Assembly (NCBI RefSeq): GCF_003208215.1
Contig: NZ_QKLW01000003.1
Coordinates: 1-64,000 of the forward strand
Length of the DNA stretch: 64,000 nt
Reading direction: 5' to 3'
DNA from: Marinomonas alcarazii
Lineage (GTDB): Bacteria > Pseudomonadota > Gammaproteobacteria > Pseudomonadales > Marinomonadaceae
Below, piece by piece: positions 28,393 to 37,608 of this stretch (positions within the stretch are counted from its first letter, which is position 1; each line of letters opens with the position of its first letter). The notes below the pieces were generated by a model that did no database searches, was not told the DNA's origin, and saw only the letters and a program-made list of their open reading frames with translations. Position numbers and translations under genes: made by a program.

Positions 28393-28434
28393 AAACCGCA
28401 TCAACAGGACAGAATCACGACCTTGATGCGGTTT
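28393..28434 (-). terminator. Terminator between the fusion enzyme gene and the glycerate kinase gene
   Basis: AAACCGCATCAA (28393-28404) pairs with TTGATGCGGTTT (28423-28434); on the minus strand a run of seven T follows. It lies 25 bases after the fusion gene stop and would reduce transcription into the kinase gene. Confidence 0.88.
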
Positions 28435-28459
28435 ATGGAATGTCTAACGACAGTATGAC

Positions 28460-31435
28460 TTAATTGCCAAGTGGTCCTTGAAGGCCATTTTGAGCAAGTA
28501 AGGTCGTGTAGATATTCGAGTTCAATACCATCATCTGCGAGTATTCAGCAATAAGTGCTGCGCGTTTGTCTGTATCTTCGGTTGCGTTGATTGCTCCCCA
28601 GTATGCCGCAATCTGCGTTGCGCTGTCAGCTAGTTGCTTGATTTGCTCGGCAGATAGCGCCTTAACAGAACTCGTATTTACCTTACCCACGCCGTTAACT
28701 GTCTTCGCGCCACCGTTAGTGAAACCTTCAGGTAAATCGCCTTTTAGGTTAATCACTTTACCGTATTGGATCACACTTAGGATTTGATCCACGGCTTGTT
28801 TGGCACCTTCGACCCGAGAAACGTGCTCAGTGTCTGCCGCCGCATGTGGTAGAAGCTCCATTTTGCCAACGTGTTTTTCGTAGATGTTACGGTATGGAAC
28901 CATTGGACCAGATAATTCACCAGTTTCTGGATCTTTGAATAGATCCGCATCGATTGCTGCGTAACGGATTTGACCGCTTGCTAGCGCGGCGTCTAACGCT
29001 TCGATATCAACCACTTCACCGCGGTCGTAGTTAACCAGTACCGCACCTTGTTTCATTGCAGAGAATACGTCTGCATTGATGATGTCTGAGTTAGCAAACT
29101 TGCCTGTATCGGCATTGAATGCACCTAGACCAGTGTGTGGGCTAAGAACGTCAGCGTCTTGTGCTGCTTCAACGATGCTAGAAGCGTAAGTGAAGCCTTC
29201 AGACTCGATCCATTTTTGGTGAGCTGGGCGCGCGTAGACAGATACCTTCATGCCGAATGCAGCACCGAGTTTCGCGACTTCACGACCTATGTTGCCATAA
29301 CCCACAACGGCAAGTTTCTTGCCTTCAAGCTTAGTCGTTGGGAACTCAGCAAGGTTCTTACCTGTGTCGAAGTCACCAGCCACAACGCGATCGTGCATAG
29401 CAGAAACTTGTAGATCTGGTAGTACTTTAAGCAGCGCTTTCATTGCCGCTTGTGCCGTAGCGCGAGAGTTGAAGCTTGGCGTGTTCATCAGTGGTGCGAC
29501 ACCACCTTCACCGTTACCGCCGCCCCAGCTTGCAGAGCCCATGTTGCCTGTACCGGCACCAATACGGACACCGCCAAGTGAGAATTTAGATTCAGCTGGG
29601 AAGAATGTGGCTGCCGCGATAACCGCATCGTATTGACCTTCGCCCGTTTCTGCAAGTAACTCGTCTTCACGGCTTAGGCTTGGTTGATAGAAGAAATGTA
29701 CTTTACCTTTCGCTAGGTCGCCAGCGTCAGCAACAGAGCCGAAATGGAACTCACCGCCTTGAGACTTGATGTAAGCTGCAACTTCAGAGCAATCTGCGTT
29801 GCCGTCAGCATCGAAGACCATGCCAACAAGGTCGGCGATCAGAACTTTGTAAGCACGATTTGCGTCGTCTACTCGTACATCGCCTTCGGCTTTTGTCGCC
29901 ACAGCGCTTTCGAAAGATTCGCCTTGCTCAGCGAGTAATTCTTCAAGAACCGCGTTTTTCGCACGCAGGTAACAGTACTGAATATTTTCTAGTAACGCTG
30001 TGATGTCTTGTGCCGGACGGATACCACCGATCCATGCACGGTAGTCGCCTGGCGTGCCAGGGAAGGCGTTCACGTAACGCGCAACGTCTAAACCTTTCTC
30101 GTGTGCGCCGTCAGTGTGAGTGATGCCCTCGTAGCCGAGCATTTGCTTAGATTTAGCAATGATGCGAGCGTGAACGTCGGCATCAGTGATGTCATTATCC
30201 GTGACTTTTAATAGCGTTACGGCTGCACCACGAGAGTCTGCATTAGATACCCCCAGCTCGAACAAGTCGCTGCTTGCTATCCAGCTGTCTACAGCCTGGC
30301 GGTTTGCTGCAGAGCGAGCGTTAAGCTGGTAAACATCACCTATCATGCGTTCGTTACGAAGGATGGCAAAGGTGGTCTCTGCAAATGCTAAGGTACTGAA
30401 TGTATTGATAATACCGCCCAGCATCTGGTCTTTTTCTGCATCGTAGATTGGGCCAAGATCAGTGGTTTTCTCGCTGGTTAGTGGCTCTTTTGCATCACGT
30501 GGCACGGCAATTTTAAGTTGACGAGGAATCGCCCAAGAAGGGGCTTTTTGGTTGGCATTGATCAGTGCCAAAGCCGGTTTTGTCAAAGAAACAATGAAGT
30601 AACCAGAAATACCGCCGATGGCTTTTTGGAACGGCATGAATAGGTTGCATTTTGTTAGTACGCCATCCACCAATTCTTTCGCCCAAGGCATAGCACCAAG
30701 TAGGGACGTTGCATCGATTACGGCGTGGTGTTCTTCTGGGTTAGCGTCAATCCAAGCCAATAGATTGGTAATTTCTTGTTCTGTGTAAGTGGTCGCGCCA
30801 GTGGTTTCATGGCCCACCCCGAAAAATAATTTAACGCCTTTTTCGATTAGGAAATCTGCGCTTGGAATTGTGCCTTCTCCCTCCGCAAAGATAATGCGGT
30901 TTTCGTCACCGTTCGTTGCATAACGCTGTAATTCTGTTAGCTGAGTTCCCCAAGATTGACGGAAGAAACCGCCCGCCTTGCCTTCAGCCGATTCGGGCTT
31001 AGGCGTATCAACGTACACAATTTGAGAGGCATCGTTTGCAGTCATTAAATGCAGTGCGGCTGCGGTAAAGCCACTGTGACCACCACCAAGACCAACCGCC
31101 ATACAGTTGGCTTTAGGAAAACCAAAGTAGCGGTGAATTTCACGCATCATGTCGTTTAGGACTTTGTCTGCAGGGTAGCCACGGTGCATACCACGACCGA
31201 TTTCAGCTGTCGTGAAGCTACCAATGCGATTGCCTTTGTCGTCTAGTTTTGGGTAGTTTTCTTCTATCCAAGCATCAAATTCAAAACGAAGTTGACGAGC
31301 ATCTACTTCGTTTAATGTCATGTCTGTAATCGGACCAACGCCGAAGAACTGGTTGCTAGTAGCCTTAGGAGCGCCATTTTGTGTCAGAGAAAGCGCACTC
31401 GCGCGAGCGGCTTTAAGTTGCTCAATTGAAGTCAT
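28460..31435 (-). CDS. Class V aminotransferase - D-2-hydroxyacid dehydrogenase fusion
   Basis: About 990 residues holding two enzymes. Numbers here count from an in-frame TTG six codons upstream (31453). The first half (about 30-510) is a fold-type I, SerC-like PLP transaminase with VGLGGGHSGFT for phosphate binding, VIDATSLLGAMPW and a candidate PLP lysine at 277 in PFQKAIGG. The second half (about 530-900) is a 3-phosphoglycerate-dehydrogenase-like protein with NAD motif VVGYGNIG (718-723), Arg811 in NYDRGEVVD and His870 in LLPHAAADT; the usual catalytic Glu appears as Asp841. With glycerate 2-kinase downstream, conversion of serine or phosphoserine to (phospho)glycerate, or the reverse, is inferred. 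The ATG at 31435 is preceded by CAGG. Confidence 0.85.
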   Translation of the reverse strand: MTSIEQLKAARASALSLTQNGAPKATSNQFFGVGPITDMTLNEVDARQLRFEFDAWIEENYPKLDDKGNRIGSFTTAEIGRGMHRGYPADKVLNDMMREIHRYFGFPKANCMAVGLGGGHSGFTAAALHLMTANDASQIVYVDTPKPESAEGKAGGFFRQSWGTQLTELQRYATNGDENRIIFAEGEGTIPSADFLIEKGVKLFFGVGHETTGATTYTEQEITNLLAWIDANPEEHHAVIDATSLLGAMPWAKELVDGVLTKCNLFMPFQKAIGGISGYFIVSLTKPALALINANQKAPSWAIPRQLKIAVPRDAKEPLTSEKTTDLGPIYDAEKDQMLGGIINTFSTLAFAETTFAILRNERMIGDVYQLNARSAANRQAVDSWIASSDLFELGVSNADSRGAAVTLLKVTDNDITDADVHARIIAKSKQMLGYEGITHTDGAHEKGLDVARYVNAFPGTPGDYRAWIGGIRPAQDITALLENIQYCYLRAKNAVLEELLAEQGESFESAVATKAEGDVRVDDANRAYKVLIADLVGMVFDADGNADCSEVAAYIKSQGGEFHFGSVADAGDLAKGKVHFFYQPSLSREDELLAETGEGQYDAVIAAATFFPAESKFSLGGVRIGAGTGNMGSASWGGGNGEGGVAPLMNTPSFNSRATAQAAMKALLKVLPDLQVSAMHDRVVAGDFDTGKNLAEFPTTKLEGKKLAVVGYGNIGREVAKLGAAFGMKVSVYARPAHQKWIESEGFTYASSIVEAAQDADVLSPHTGLGAFNADTGKFANSDIINADVFSAMKQGAVLVNYDRGEVVDIEALDAALASGQIRYAAIDADLFKDPETGELSGPMVPYRNIYEKHVGKMELLPHAAADTEHVSRVEGAKQAVDQILSVIQYGKVINLKGDLPEGFTNGGAKTVNGVGKVNTSSVKALSAEQIKQLADSATQIAAYWGAINATEDTDKRAALIAEYSQMMVLNSNIYTTLLAQNGLQGPLGN

Positions 31436-31811
31436 CGTTTTCATTACCTGCAAGATAGTTTATACGTTCGCTCTGGCTTTAATGGCTGTTCTAAGACCAG
31501 GCAGAGAAGAGTCCCTGTCCTTTCTCTATAGGTCAGAATCTTTACCTATAGGCAGTACCCAAACAGAGCATGGTTTTATTTTTTTAAACACAAAACGATT
31601 AATGAGAATCTTTATTACGTTGTGCTAGTGCAGCAGTGTAATCTTGTTCAACGACATGAAAGTGTTCTGAAAACGCCAAAATAATGCGTGTCTCCTACAT
31701 ATGGGCGTGATAAATCGACTAAAAAGTGAAAAAGCGCACGTGATGGCGCTAAGGGAAGGGAGAAATTGACGCAAAGCTCGTAGCAGACCGATAACGAACG
31801 AGCTTTACAGA
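31436..31811 (-). promoter_or_regulatory. Upstream region of the fusion gene with two stem-loops
   Basis: No gene is seen in these 376 bases. Near the fusion gene lie two adjoining hairpins: CTATAGGT/ACCTATAG (31526-31533 with 31544-31551) and AGAGAA/TTCTCT (31503-31508 with 31522-31527). They share two bases, so they could compete. A structured mRNA leader is possible; the conserved glycine-riboswitch core could not be recognised. Confidence 0.4.
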
Positions 31812-32489
31812 CTACTTCAGAATGGTCGTCAAATAGTCGGGTCCGAGTTGCTGCATTTGCTGTTCAACCCAATCTACTCGTTGACGAAGATAATAGGTTA
31901 ACTCGTTAGGGTTTCGAGTGCGTGGACTGGGCAGCATAACAGCCAAACGCGCGGCTTGGATCATCGTAAGCTTGCTCGCAGAGCGACCAAAATAATGTTG
32001 GCTCGCGGCTTCGACGCCATAAATGCCTTGCCCAAATTCGGCGATATTTAAATACACCTCAAGAATGCGTTTTTTGCCCCACAGTGCTTCAAGGCTAACG
32101 GCAATTCCTGCTTCCAATCCTTTACGAATAAAACTTCGACCAGACCAAAGGAAAAGGTTTTTTGCGGTCTGCTGGGTAATCGTGCTGGCACCACGAAGCC
32201 CTTGTCCATCATCGTATTGGTCAAGCGCTTTACTTATCGCGGTAAAATCAACCCCAAAGTGATTGGGAAAGCGTTGGTCTTCCGAAGCAACCACGGCGAG
32301 CGGCATGTAAGGCGGTAGCTTATCAATGCTGATCCAATCTTGAGTGACTGGATAAGGGCTTTGCAGCATAAACGCCGTTGTCGGTAGTGGCACAAAGCGA
32401 AACAGCAATAAAACGAAAACCAGCAACAGTAAAAAACGCCATGCAACAAACCAAACCCTGCTTAAAATACCTTGTTTACGCTTTGCCAT
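31812..32489 (-). CDS. mtgA: Monofunctional peptidoglycan glycosyltransferase
   Basis: A 225-residue GT51 enzyme with one N-terminal membrane anchor (about 12-35) and a periplasmic catalytic domain. ASEDQRFPNHFGVD contains the catalytic Glu motif, and RGASTITQQTAKNLFLW, KKRILEVYLNIAEFGQGIYGVEAA and ARLAVMLPSPR are the other GT51 motifs. It polymerises lipid II into glycan strands and has no transpeptidase domain, the usual length for MtgA. Confidence 0.96.
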   Translation of the reverse strand: MAKRKQGILSRVWFVAWRFLLLLVFVLLLFRFVPLPTTAFMLQSPYPVTQDWISIDKLPPYMPLAVVASEDQRFPNHFGVDFTAISKALDQYDDGQGLRGASTITQQTAKNLFLWSGRSFIRKGLEAGIAVSLEALWGKKRILEVYLNIAEFGQGIYGVEAASQHYFGRSASKLTMIQAARLAVMLPSPRTRNPNELTYYLRQRVDWVEQQMQQLGPDYLTTILK

Positions 32490-32757
32490 TCATTGTCTCT
32501 TAATCGGTTTAACGAGGCTTGCTAGCTCGTGATTTATGTAAGTATAAACAAAAACGGCCACTGTCTCCTGTAAATCTGATCAAGGGTTCCGCTATTAAAA
32601 GCACGAATAAGCAATTGGCCGTCTTGGAAGTTTATTATTCCTTTACGTGAGATTGCCTTTAATCCTGTTGTGCGATTCCTGTAATATCCGCTTACCATTT
32701 TTAATTATATATAAAACAACAGCTTGCTTAATAACATAGCGATAAGGGCAAGATTAC

Positions 32758-33480
32758 ATGGCCGATTTTAAAACCCACGTGACGGTGGCCGCCATACTAA
32801 GTACACCATTGGCAGCAAGTACCTTTATTGCTGGGGTGGCTAATATGAACGAAGCCATTTTTTATGCCTTGGCTGGAACGCTGGGTGGGTTATTACCTGA
32901 TATTGATGCCGATGACTCTGCCGCTATTCGTCTGATTTTTCGGCTTTTTGGTGCCTTGGCTGGTGGACTGGCGATTGCATTTGGAATAGATAAATTGCTG
33001 CATTGGCAAGTGCTCGCCTTAGCGATCGTTAGCTATTTAGTAGTGCGTTTTCCGGTTCGCTGGGTGTTTGAACAATTCACCGTGCACCGAGGTACGCTCC
33101 ACAGCCTTTTAGCCAATGTGATGTTTGCCATTCTTGCCGTACCCATAATGCATCACCTGTTCGCTCTTGAGGCAAAAACCGCTTGGGGCATTGGTGGTTT
33201 TATCTTCCTTGGGGCGACCATCCATCTCATATTGGATGAGCTATACAGCATTGAATTGTCTGGCATGCGCATCAAACGCTCATTTGGTACTGCGATGAAG
33301 CTCACCGACTGGGGCGAGCCGTTGGCGTCGCTGGTGTTGGTGCTTGGCTGTGTTGTGGGTTATTGGCTAAGCCCAAGTGCAGAGGCTTGGTTAACCGCCT
33401 TTACTTGGTGGCCGGAGAACATACAGTTATCAGACTGGTTTATACAAGAGCTAAGCGAATTACGTCAGCTTTTGGGTTAG
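32758..33480 (+). CDS. DUF457 inner-membrane putative metal-dependent hydrolase (YdjM-like)
   Basis: A 240-residue protein with four to six hydrophobic helices. DFKTHVTVAA at the N-terminus, LLPDIDADDS near 43-52, FTVHRGTLHSLLAN and ILDELYSIELSG near 160 give the conserved His/Asp set of the LexA-regulated YdjM family (pfam04307). Metal-dependent hydrolase activity is predicted for the family but not demonstrated. Single gene. Confidence 0.85.
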   Translation: MADFKTHVTVAAILSTPLAASTFIAGVANMNEAIFYALAGTLGGLLPDIDADDSAAIRLIFRLFGALAGGLAIAFGIDKLLHWQVLALAIVSYLVVRFPVRWVFEQFTVHRGTLHSLLANVMFAILAVPIMHHLFALEAKTAWGIGGFIFLGATIHLILDELYSIELSGMRIKRSFGTAMKLTDWGEPLASLVLVLGCVVGYWLSPSAEAWLTAFTWWPENIQLSDWFIQELSELRQLLG

Positions 33481-33512
33481 GGGATAAATGGGTTCATCGG
33501 ATCAAGACTGGC

Positions 33513-33896
33513 TTATGAAGACATAACCCAGTCGGTGGCTTCTTTCTTACGCTTGAACACCTTAATGTCTGCAGAGATAAACCAGCTAATCACACGAATG
33601 AGTCGATTCTGCCAACGGCTTTTCCCGTAGATGGCAATGCGATTGAATTCACCGCCCAGTCGCTGGCTTAGTAAAAATTCCGACCAAGCGCTTTTCATGC
33701 TCCAGCCTTTGAACTCACTAATATCGACTAACAAACCCGCATAAGGTGAATGGATAGTGTACAGCGCCGCCTCTAGCTTAGGCGTGATGTTTTCAAAATC
33801 CATGTCACTTGGGTGACCTGAGGTTTTCACATTGAGTAACAGCTTGTCGTTATAACGCTTTGCATTCAGCGAAACACCATTTGTGTAAGTAGACAT
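33513..33896 (-). CDS. SpoIIAA-like (STAS-fold) protein
   Basis: A 127-residue soluble protein. GLLVDISEFKGWSMKSAWSE and IAIYGKSRWQNRLIRV fit the SpoIIAA-like family (pfam11964), which shares the STAS fold of anti-sigma-factor antagonists. No partner kinase is adjacent. Role unknown. Confidence 0.82.
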   Translation of the reverse strand: MSTYTNGVSLNAKRYNDKLLLNVKTSGHPSDMDFENITPKLEAALYTIHSPYAGLLVDISEFKGWSMKSAWSEFLLSQRLGGEFNRIAIYGKSRWQNRLIRVISWFISADIKVFKRKKEATDWVMSS

Positions 33897-34212
33897 AATT
33901 AGCTCCTAAAAAGCGCTTATCGATGGTGTTACTTTAGAACAAAATTGCCAGTAGGAAAGTTGATTAACTCAGCATAGATTGTCAGCAAGCAGCCTGTTGT
34001 TTGCGCTTTTTGCTAAAAGTGTCAGCAAAGACAATAGAAAAAGGGCCAATCAGTAAAACTAAATAGCGAGTGTGACAAGGCTTGTATGTCCCAAGTGGCT
34101 ATCTCAAAATTGAAATTGGTTAGCGAATAAACAATTATTAAGCTCATCAGTTTTGTGATCTGATTAAATCCTTTAAAAGCATTAATCACAAAAATAAAAA
34201 TAGGAACTCATC
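33897..34212. other. Gap between the STAS-like gene and the chemoreceptor
   Basis: A divergent intergenic region of about 316 bases that should contain promoters for both neighbours. No coding frame, repeat or RNA gene was recognised. Confidence 0.4.
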
Positions 34213-35313
34213 ATGAATGCTAGACAGAATGTGCGCTTTATTGGGTTACTGATTGCCGAAATAGTCATTGCCATTGCTTTTACAATACAGCTCGCTTTGA
34301 CAGATATTATGCCAACAGGTATTAGCTTAATACTGATCTGGTTACTCACCGTAGCGGCAATATTTACCCTATTCATTTATCGAAAATGTACAGGACAACA
34401 ACATCAAATGCTCCAATCTGTTAGTGATGCATTGGCTAAGCATTCCTCTGATCATACTCCGTTGGCATTACCTAACAATTTGGATGATTTTCCACTATGG
34501 ATAGATCATGCCATTCACCAATTAACACAGCATAAACATGAAAAACTGCAGACGGCTGAATTAAACACCGTTCCGGCGCTTCATAGTCAAATTGATGAGC
34601 TGAGTCAGATTGCCAATAAACAGGAGCAAGATCTGTCAGATATTCTCGAACGTCGTCAGCACAGTGCACCACTCATTCAAGGTGTCGCGGCCAATACCAA
34701 AATCATCACTCAAAAGGTAGGAGCCTTGGTGGATGATGCCAATCAAGGTCAACAAAACTTGCAATTGGCTGAGGGTGTTCTTCAAGAACTTATTAACCAA
34801 GTCACCTCGACTTCGGACGTGATTAATCTGCTCTCAAATAACTCGGCGCAAATATCTTCTGTTTTAGATGTGATTCGTAGTATTGCCGACCAAACGAACC
34901 TGTTGGCACTTAATGCGGCCATTGAAGCGGCTCGTGCGGGTGAACAAGGGCGAGGTTTCGCCGTCGTCGCGGACGAAGTTCGCAACCTAGCGAGCAAAAC
35001 CCAGCAGTCCACCCAAGACATTCAGGCTATGATTGAAAGCCTCCAAAAAGGCGTAGCGGAGGCAGTTAATAACATCGATGGCAGTGTTCAGTCGGTGCAA
35101 AATACCGTTGAATTTACCAAGAAAGCAGGCGTGTCTTTGATTGAAATATGTACTGAAGTGAATGAAATCAACCAACTCGTTAACGAAAACTCCGTCAAGC
35201 AAATCAACATTGGCAAACTGGCCGTGGAAGTGAATGAGCGACTGCAGCATCTTAATGAACGAACGCTTGAAGCAAAAGCCCTATCAACACAGCTTCAGGA
35301 GACAACCTCTTAG
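34213..35313 (+). CDS. Methyl-accepting chemotaxis protein with a minimal sensor
   Basis: A 366-residue chemoreceptor. Two membrane helices lie close together (about 9-28 and 36-55) with almost no periplasmic loop; then a cytosolic coiled coil and the signalling tip [35 protein letters not shown]. The lack of a periplasmic ligand domain suggests an internal signal or protein partner. GGAAC precedes the ATG. Confidence 0.9.
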   Translation: MNARQNVRFIGLLIAEIVIAIAFTIQLALTDIMPTGISLILIWLLTVAAIFTLFIYRKCTGQQHQMLQSVSDALAKHSSDHTPLALPNNLDDFPLWIDHAIHQLTQHKHEKLQTAELNTVPALHSQIDELSQIANKQEQDLSDILERRQHSAPLIQGVAANTKIITQKVGALVDDANQGQQNLQLAEGVLQELINQVTSTSDVINLLSNNSAQISSVLDVIRSIADQTNLLALNAAIEAARAGEQGRGFAVVADEVRNLASKTQQSTQDIQAMIESLQKGVAEAVNNIDGSVQSVQNTVEFTKKAGVSLIEICTEVNEINQLVNENSVKQINIGKLAVEVNERLQHLNERTLEAKALSTQLQETTS

Positions 35314-35361
35314 AGTCATTTCGTTCAGTGAATTGTGAGTAGATCTAAATATAAAGGTGGA

Positions 35362-35511
35362 TTATTCCACCTCTTTTTTTACTTGGCGTTTGCAGCGTTC
35401 AGAGCAGTATTTTACCTGCGGCCAATCCCTTTCCCATTTTTTGCGCCAGGCAAATGGACGCTGGCAGACGGGACAACTTTTTTCGGGTAAATGCGTTTTT
35501 TTATGAGTCAT
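35362..35511 (-). CDS. DUF2256 small zinc-ribbon protein
   Basis: A 49-residue frame beginning MTHKKTHLPEKSCPVC. Two cysteine pairs (CPVC near 13-16, and CSERC near 36-40) and the FAWRKKWERDW core identify DUF2256, a family often found beside DNA-photolyase or oxidoreductase genes. Its function is unknown; zinc binding is inferred from the cysteines. It is convergent with the chemoreceptor. Confidence 0.85.
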   Translation of the reverse strand: MTHKKTHLPEKSCPVCQRPFAWRKKWERDWPQVKYCSERCKRQVKKEVE

Positions 35512-35565
35512 GCCTTAGTTACGCAAAGAGTAGTAGGTTGGGATCAGTCAAAATGCCCAATCCCA

Positions 35566-36162
35566 CTAAACCACTTGCTGAGAAAGAACACTGCGACGGA
35601 ATTGCAGGATAACCAATATAATCAAAAAACCTACCGCCAAGCAGAATGGAAACAGCACTGTCGTCACAGAGTAGGCTTCTAGTGCAACCACAGAACACGC
35701 ATTACGTAAGATCATAATAATGAAGAAAATACGACTGTCTTCAAAAGGGCGGTGATAGACTTTTCGAAAGGTGGGACCAAAACCTATCATATCGATCGTG
35801 GTTAGAATCAGCACCGTCCACAAAGGATCATTGGTGAGATACCACAACGGCAAAGAGGCCAACGCAACGATCAAAAAGCCCCAATCCAGCTTTGTAATAG
35901 TGGCATCACCGCGTTTTATATACGCTAAGAAGGCAATGAAAATCGTAATAAACCCAGATAACCCAATGGGCCATGCTCCTACGCCGCCCTCGGCCTCTAG
36001 TTGAGCAAAGAATACGATGGTCGTGGTGATGCCCCAAATCACCCACGAAAACACATGAGGCTTCACCTTGCCACGCAAAATCAACGCAATGTAAGGCACA
36101 AAGCCAGCCACAGCCAATGCAATCGCAATGCTGCTAAAAATAAGCTTTATATTAAAATCCAT
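35566..36162 (-). CDS. Multi-pass membrane protein of unknown function
   Basis: A 198-residue protein with about six to seven hydrophobic helices. Repeated proline-rich segments such as VPYIALILRGKVKPHVFSWVIWG resemble the PQ-loop/SWEET style of small transporters, but the match is only by eye. Start at 36162 with AGGAG six bases upstream, instead of six codons earlier. The gene stands alone; no substrate can be proposed. Confidence 0.7.
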   Translation of the reverse strand: MDFNIKLIFSSIAIALAVAGFVPYIALILRGKVKPHVFSWVIWGITTTIVFFAQLEAEGGVGAWPIGLSGFITIFIAFLAYIKRGDATITKLDWGFLIVALASLPLWYLTNDPLWTVLILTTIDMIGFGPTFRKVYHRPFEDSRIFFIIMILRNACSVVALEAYSVTTVLFPFCLAVGFLIILVILQFRRSVLSQQVV

Positions 36163-36187
36163 CTGCCGCTCCTGCTTCATCCATCAT

Positions 36188-36206
36188 GGTAGAACTTGAT
36201 TCTACC
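36188..36206. promoter_or_regulatory. Inverted repeat upstream of the membrane protein gene
   Basis: GGTAGAA (36188-36194) and TTCTACC (36200-36206) are perfect 7-base arms around a 5-base spacer, 26 bases before the start codon of the minus-strand gene, where a repressor site would lie. No known motif recognised. Confidence 0.4.
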
Positions 36207-36460
36207 GACTTCATCATGAAACAGGCGAACAAAATGCGTCAGATTTGCACCAAAATAGGTCGGTTTACGTGGATGGTCAATCTAGTGGGTTAGGTAAGTA
36301 AGGCTAGGTTGAGCATGTGGACTAACCTAGTCTGGCATGACATTGGGTAATGACAGATTTAAAAAAGAGACTGAAAAGCGAACAGGCAGCCGTGATGTGT
36401 TAGGGTTGAGAAGTGGCTTCTCTATGAAGAGACGTCTATACAAAACGAAGGAAGTGATTC

Positions 36461-37513
36461 ATGGGATCTGAATACAGTCATTACATGCGCCGATTATTGG
36501 CCACGATAGGCATCATCGCCATCGCGTTAAGTGTTTTCTTATTACTATGGCACTTAGCGTATGTACTGGTATTACTTTTCGGCGGTGCGTTATTTGCTGT
36601 GTTTTTGGTGGGACTTGCTAGTCCTTTGCAAGCATTTATACCGCTTCCCAAGTGGAGTTTAGTATTACTGGTTGCTGCTGTGATTACTGGATTATTAACG
36701 CTTGCGGGGTATTTGGCAGGCCCTGCTGTTGCCGATCAAATGGTTCAACTAAGCGAGCAGTTGAGCGGAGGCTTAGATCAGTTAGAGAGCTATCTAAAGC
36801 AGCAAACATGGGGAGAAGCCCTACTGAATTGGGCTCAAGAGCAATGGCAGCAAGCACCTTTGTCGCCAGGAAAGTTAATGGGGCAAGTAACAGGGGCGTT
36901 TTCCACTATTTTTGGCGCCTTTGCTGATCTGTTTGTTATGCTGTTTATTGGCTTTTATTTGGCTATCCATCCCAAGCCTTATATTCAAGGCTTTCTATTT
37001 CTTTTTCCGCGAGAAAAGCGGGACCGTTTGAATGAAGTCATGTCTTCCGTTTACCACGCACTAAAATGGTGGTTAATTGGACGTGCAACATCTATGGCCG
37101 CCGTCGGTGTATTAACAGCGCTCGGTCTTTGGCTGCTTGATATGCCATTGATCATGGCGCTGGCATTATTGGCAGGCCTTCTGTCTTTTGTTCCTTTTAT
37201 TGGTCCAATAGCCGCGGCTATTCCTGCTATTTTGGTGGGCTTAATAGACAGCCCAAGCCAAGCGCTCTATGTGGTGTTGGTGTATTTCATCGTGCAGCTT
37301 TTGGAAAGTAATATTCTAACCCCTTATGTTCAGAAGCAAGCCGTATCGCTTCCTCCTGCCGTCATGTTAAGTGGTCAAATGTTGATGGGCGCGGTGTTCG
37401 GCTTACAGGGTTTAGCATTATCTACCCCCATGCTGGTATCCATGATCGTTGTCGTGCAAATGCTGTATGTGTGCGACGTGTTGGGCGAAAAAATTCGCCC
37501 CTTAGGGCAATGA
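36461..37513 (+). CDS. AI-2E-family transporter (YdiK/PerM type)
   Basis: A 350-residue inner-membrane protein with about eight helices. The segments GFYLAIHPKPYIQGF and LLSFVPFIGPIAAAIPAILVGL are typical of pfam01594 (AI-2E/PerM permeases). AAGGAAG precedes the ATG. Members have been linked to AI-2 export or Na+/H+ exchange, but the cargo here is unknown. Confidence 0.9.
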   Translation: MGSEYSHYMRRLLATIGIIAIALSVFLLLWHLAYVLVLLFGGALFAVFLVGLASPLQAFIPLPKWSLVLLVAAVITGLLTLAGYLAGPAVADQMVQLSEQLSGGLDQLESYLKQQTWGEALLNWAQEQWQQAPLSPGKLMGQVTGAFSTIFGAFADLFVMLFIGFYLAIHPKPYIQGFLFLFPREKRDRLNEVMSSVYHALKWWLIGRATSMAAVGVLTALGLWLLDMPLIMALALLAGLLSFVPFIGPIAAAIPAILVGLIDSPSQALYVVLVYFIVQLLESNILTPYVQKQAVSLPPAVMLSGQMLMGAVFGLQGLALSTPMLVSMIVVVQMLYVCDVLGEKIRPLGQ

Positions 37514-37608
37514 TATTGGTAAATTTTTTTCAGAGAGTTTAATTTTCATCAGGCTCTAATTGCTCTTGTTTGGCACGAAATGTTCAGACAACTAGAGATA
37601 ATGGTTTT

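Noticed and set aside
31436..31811. Glycine riboswitch upstream of the serine-related fusion gene
   Set aside because: The conserved paired-aptamer core sequences could not be found; only simple hairpins are present.
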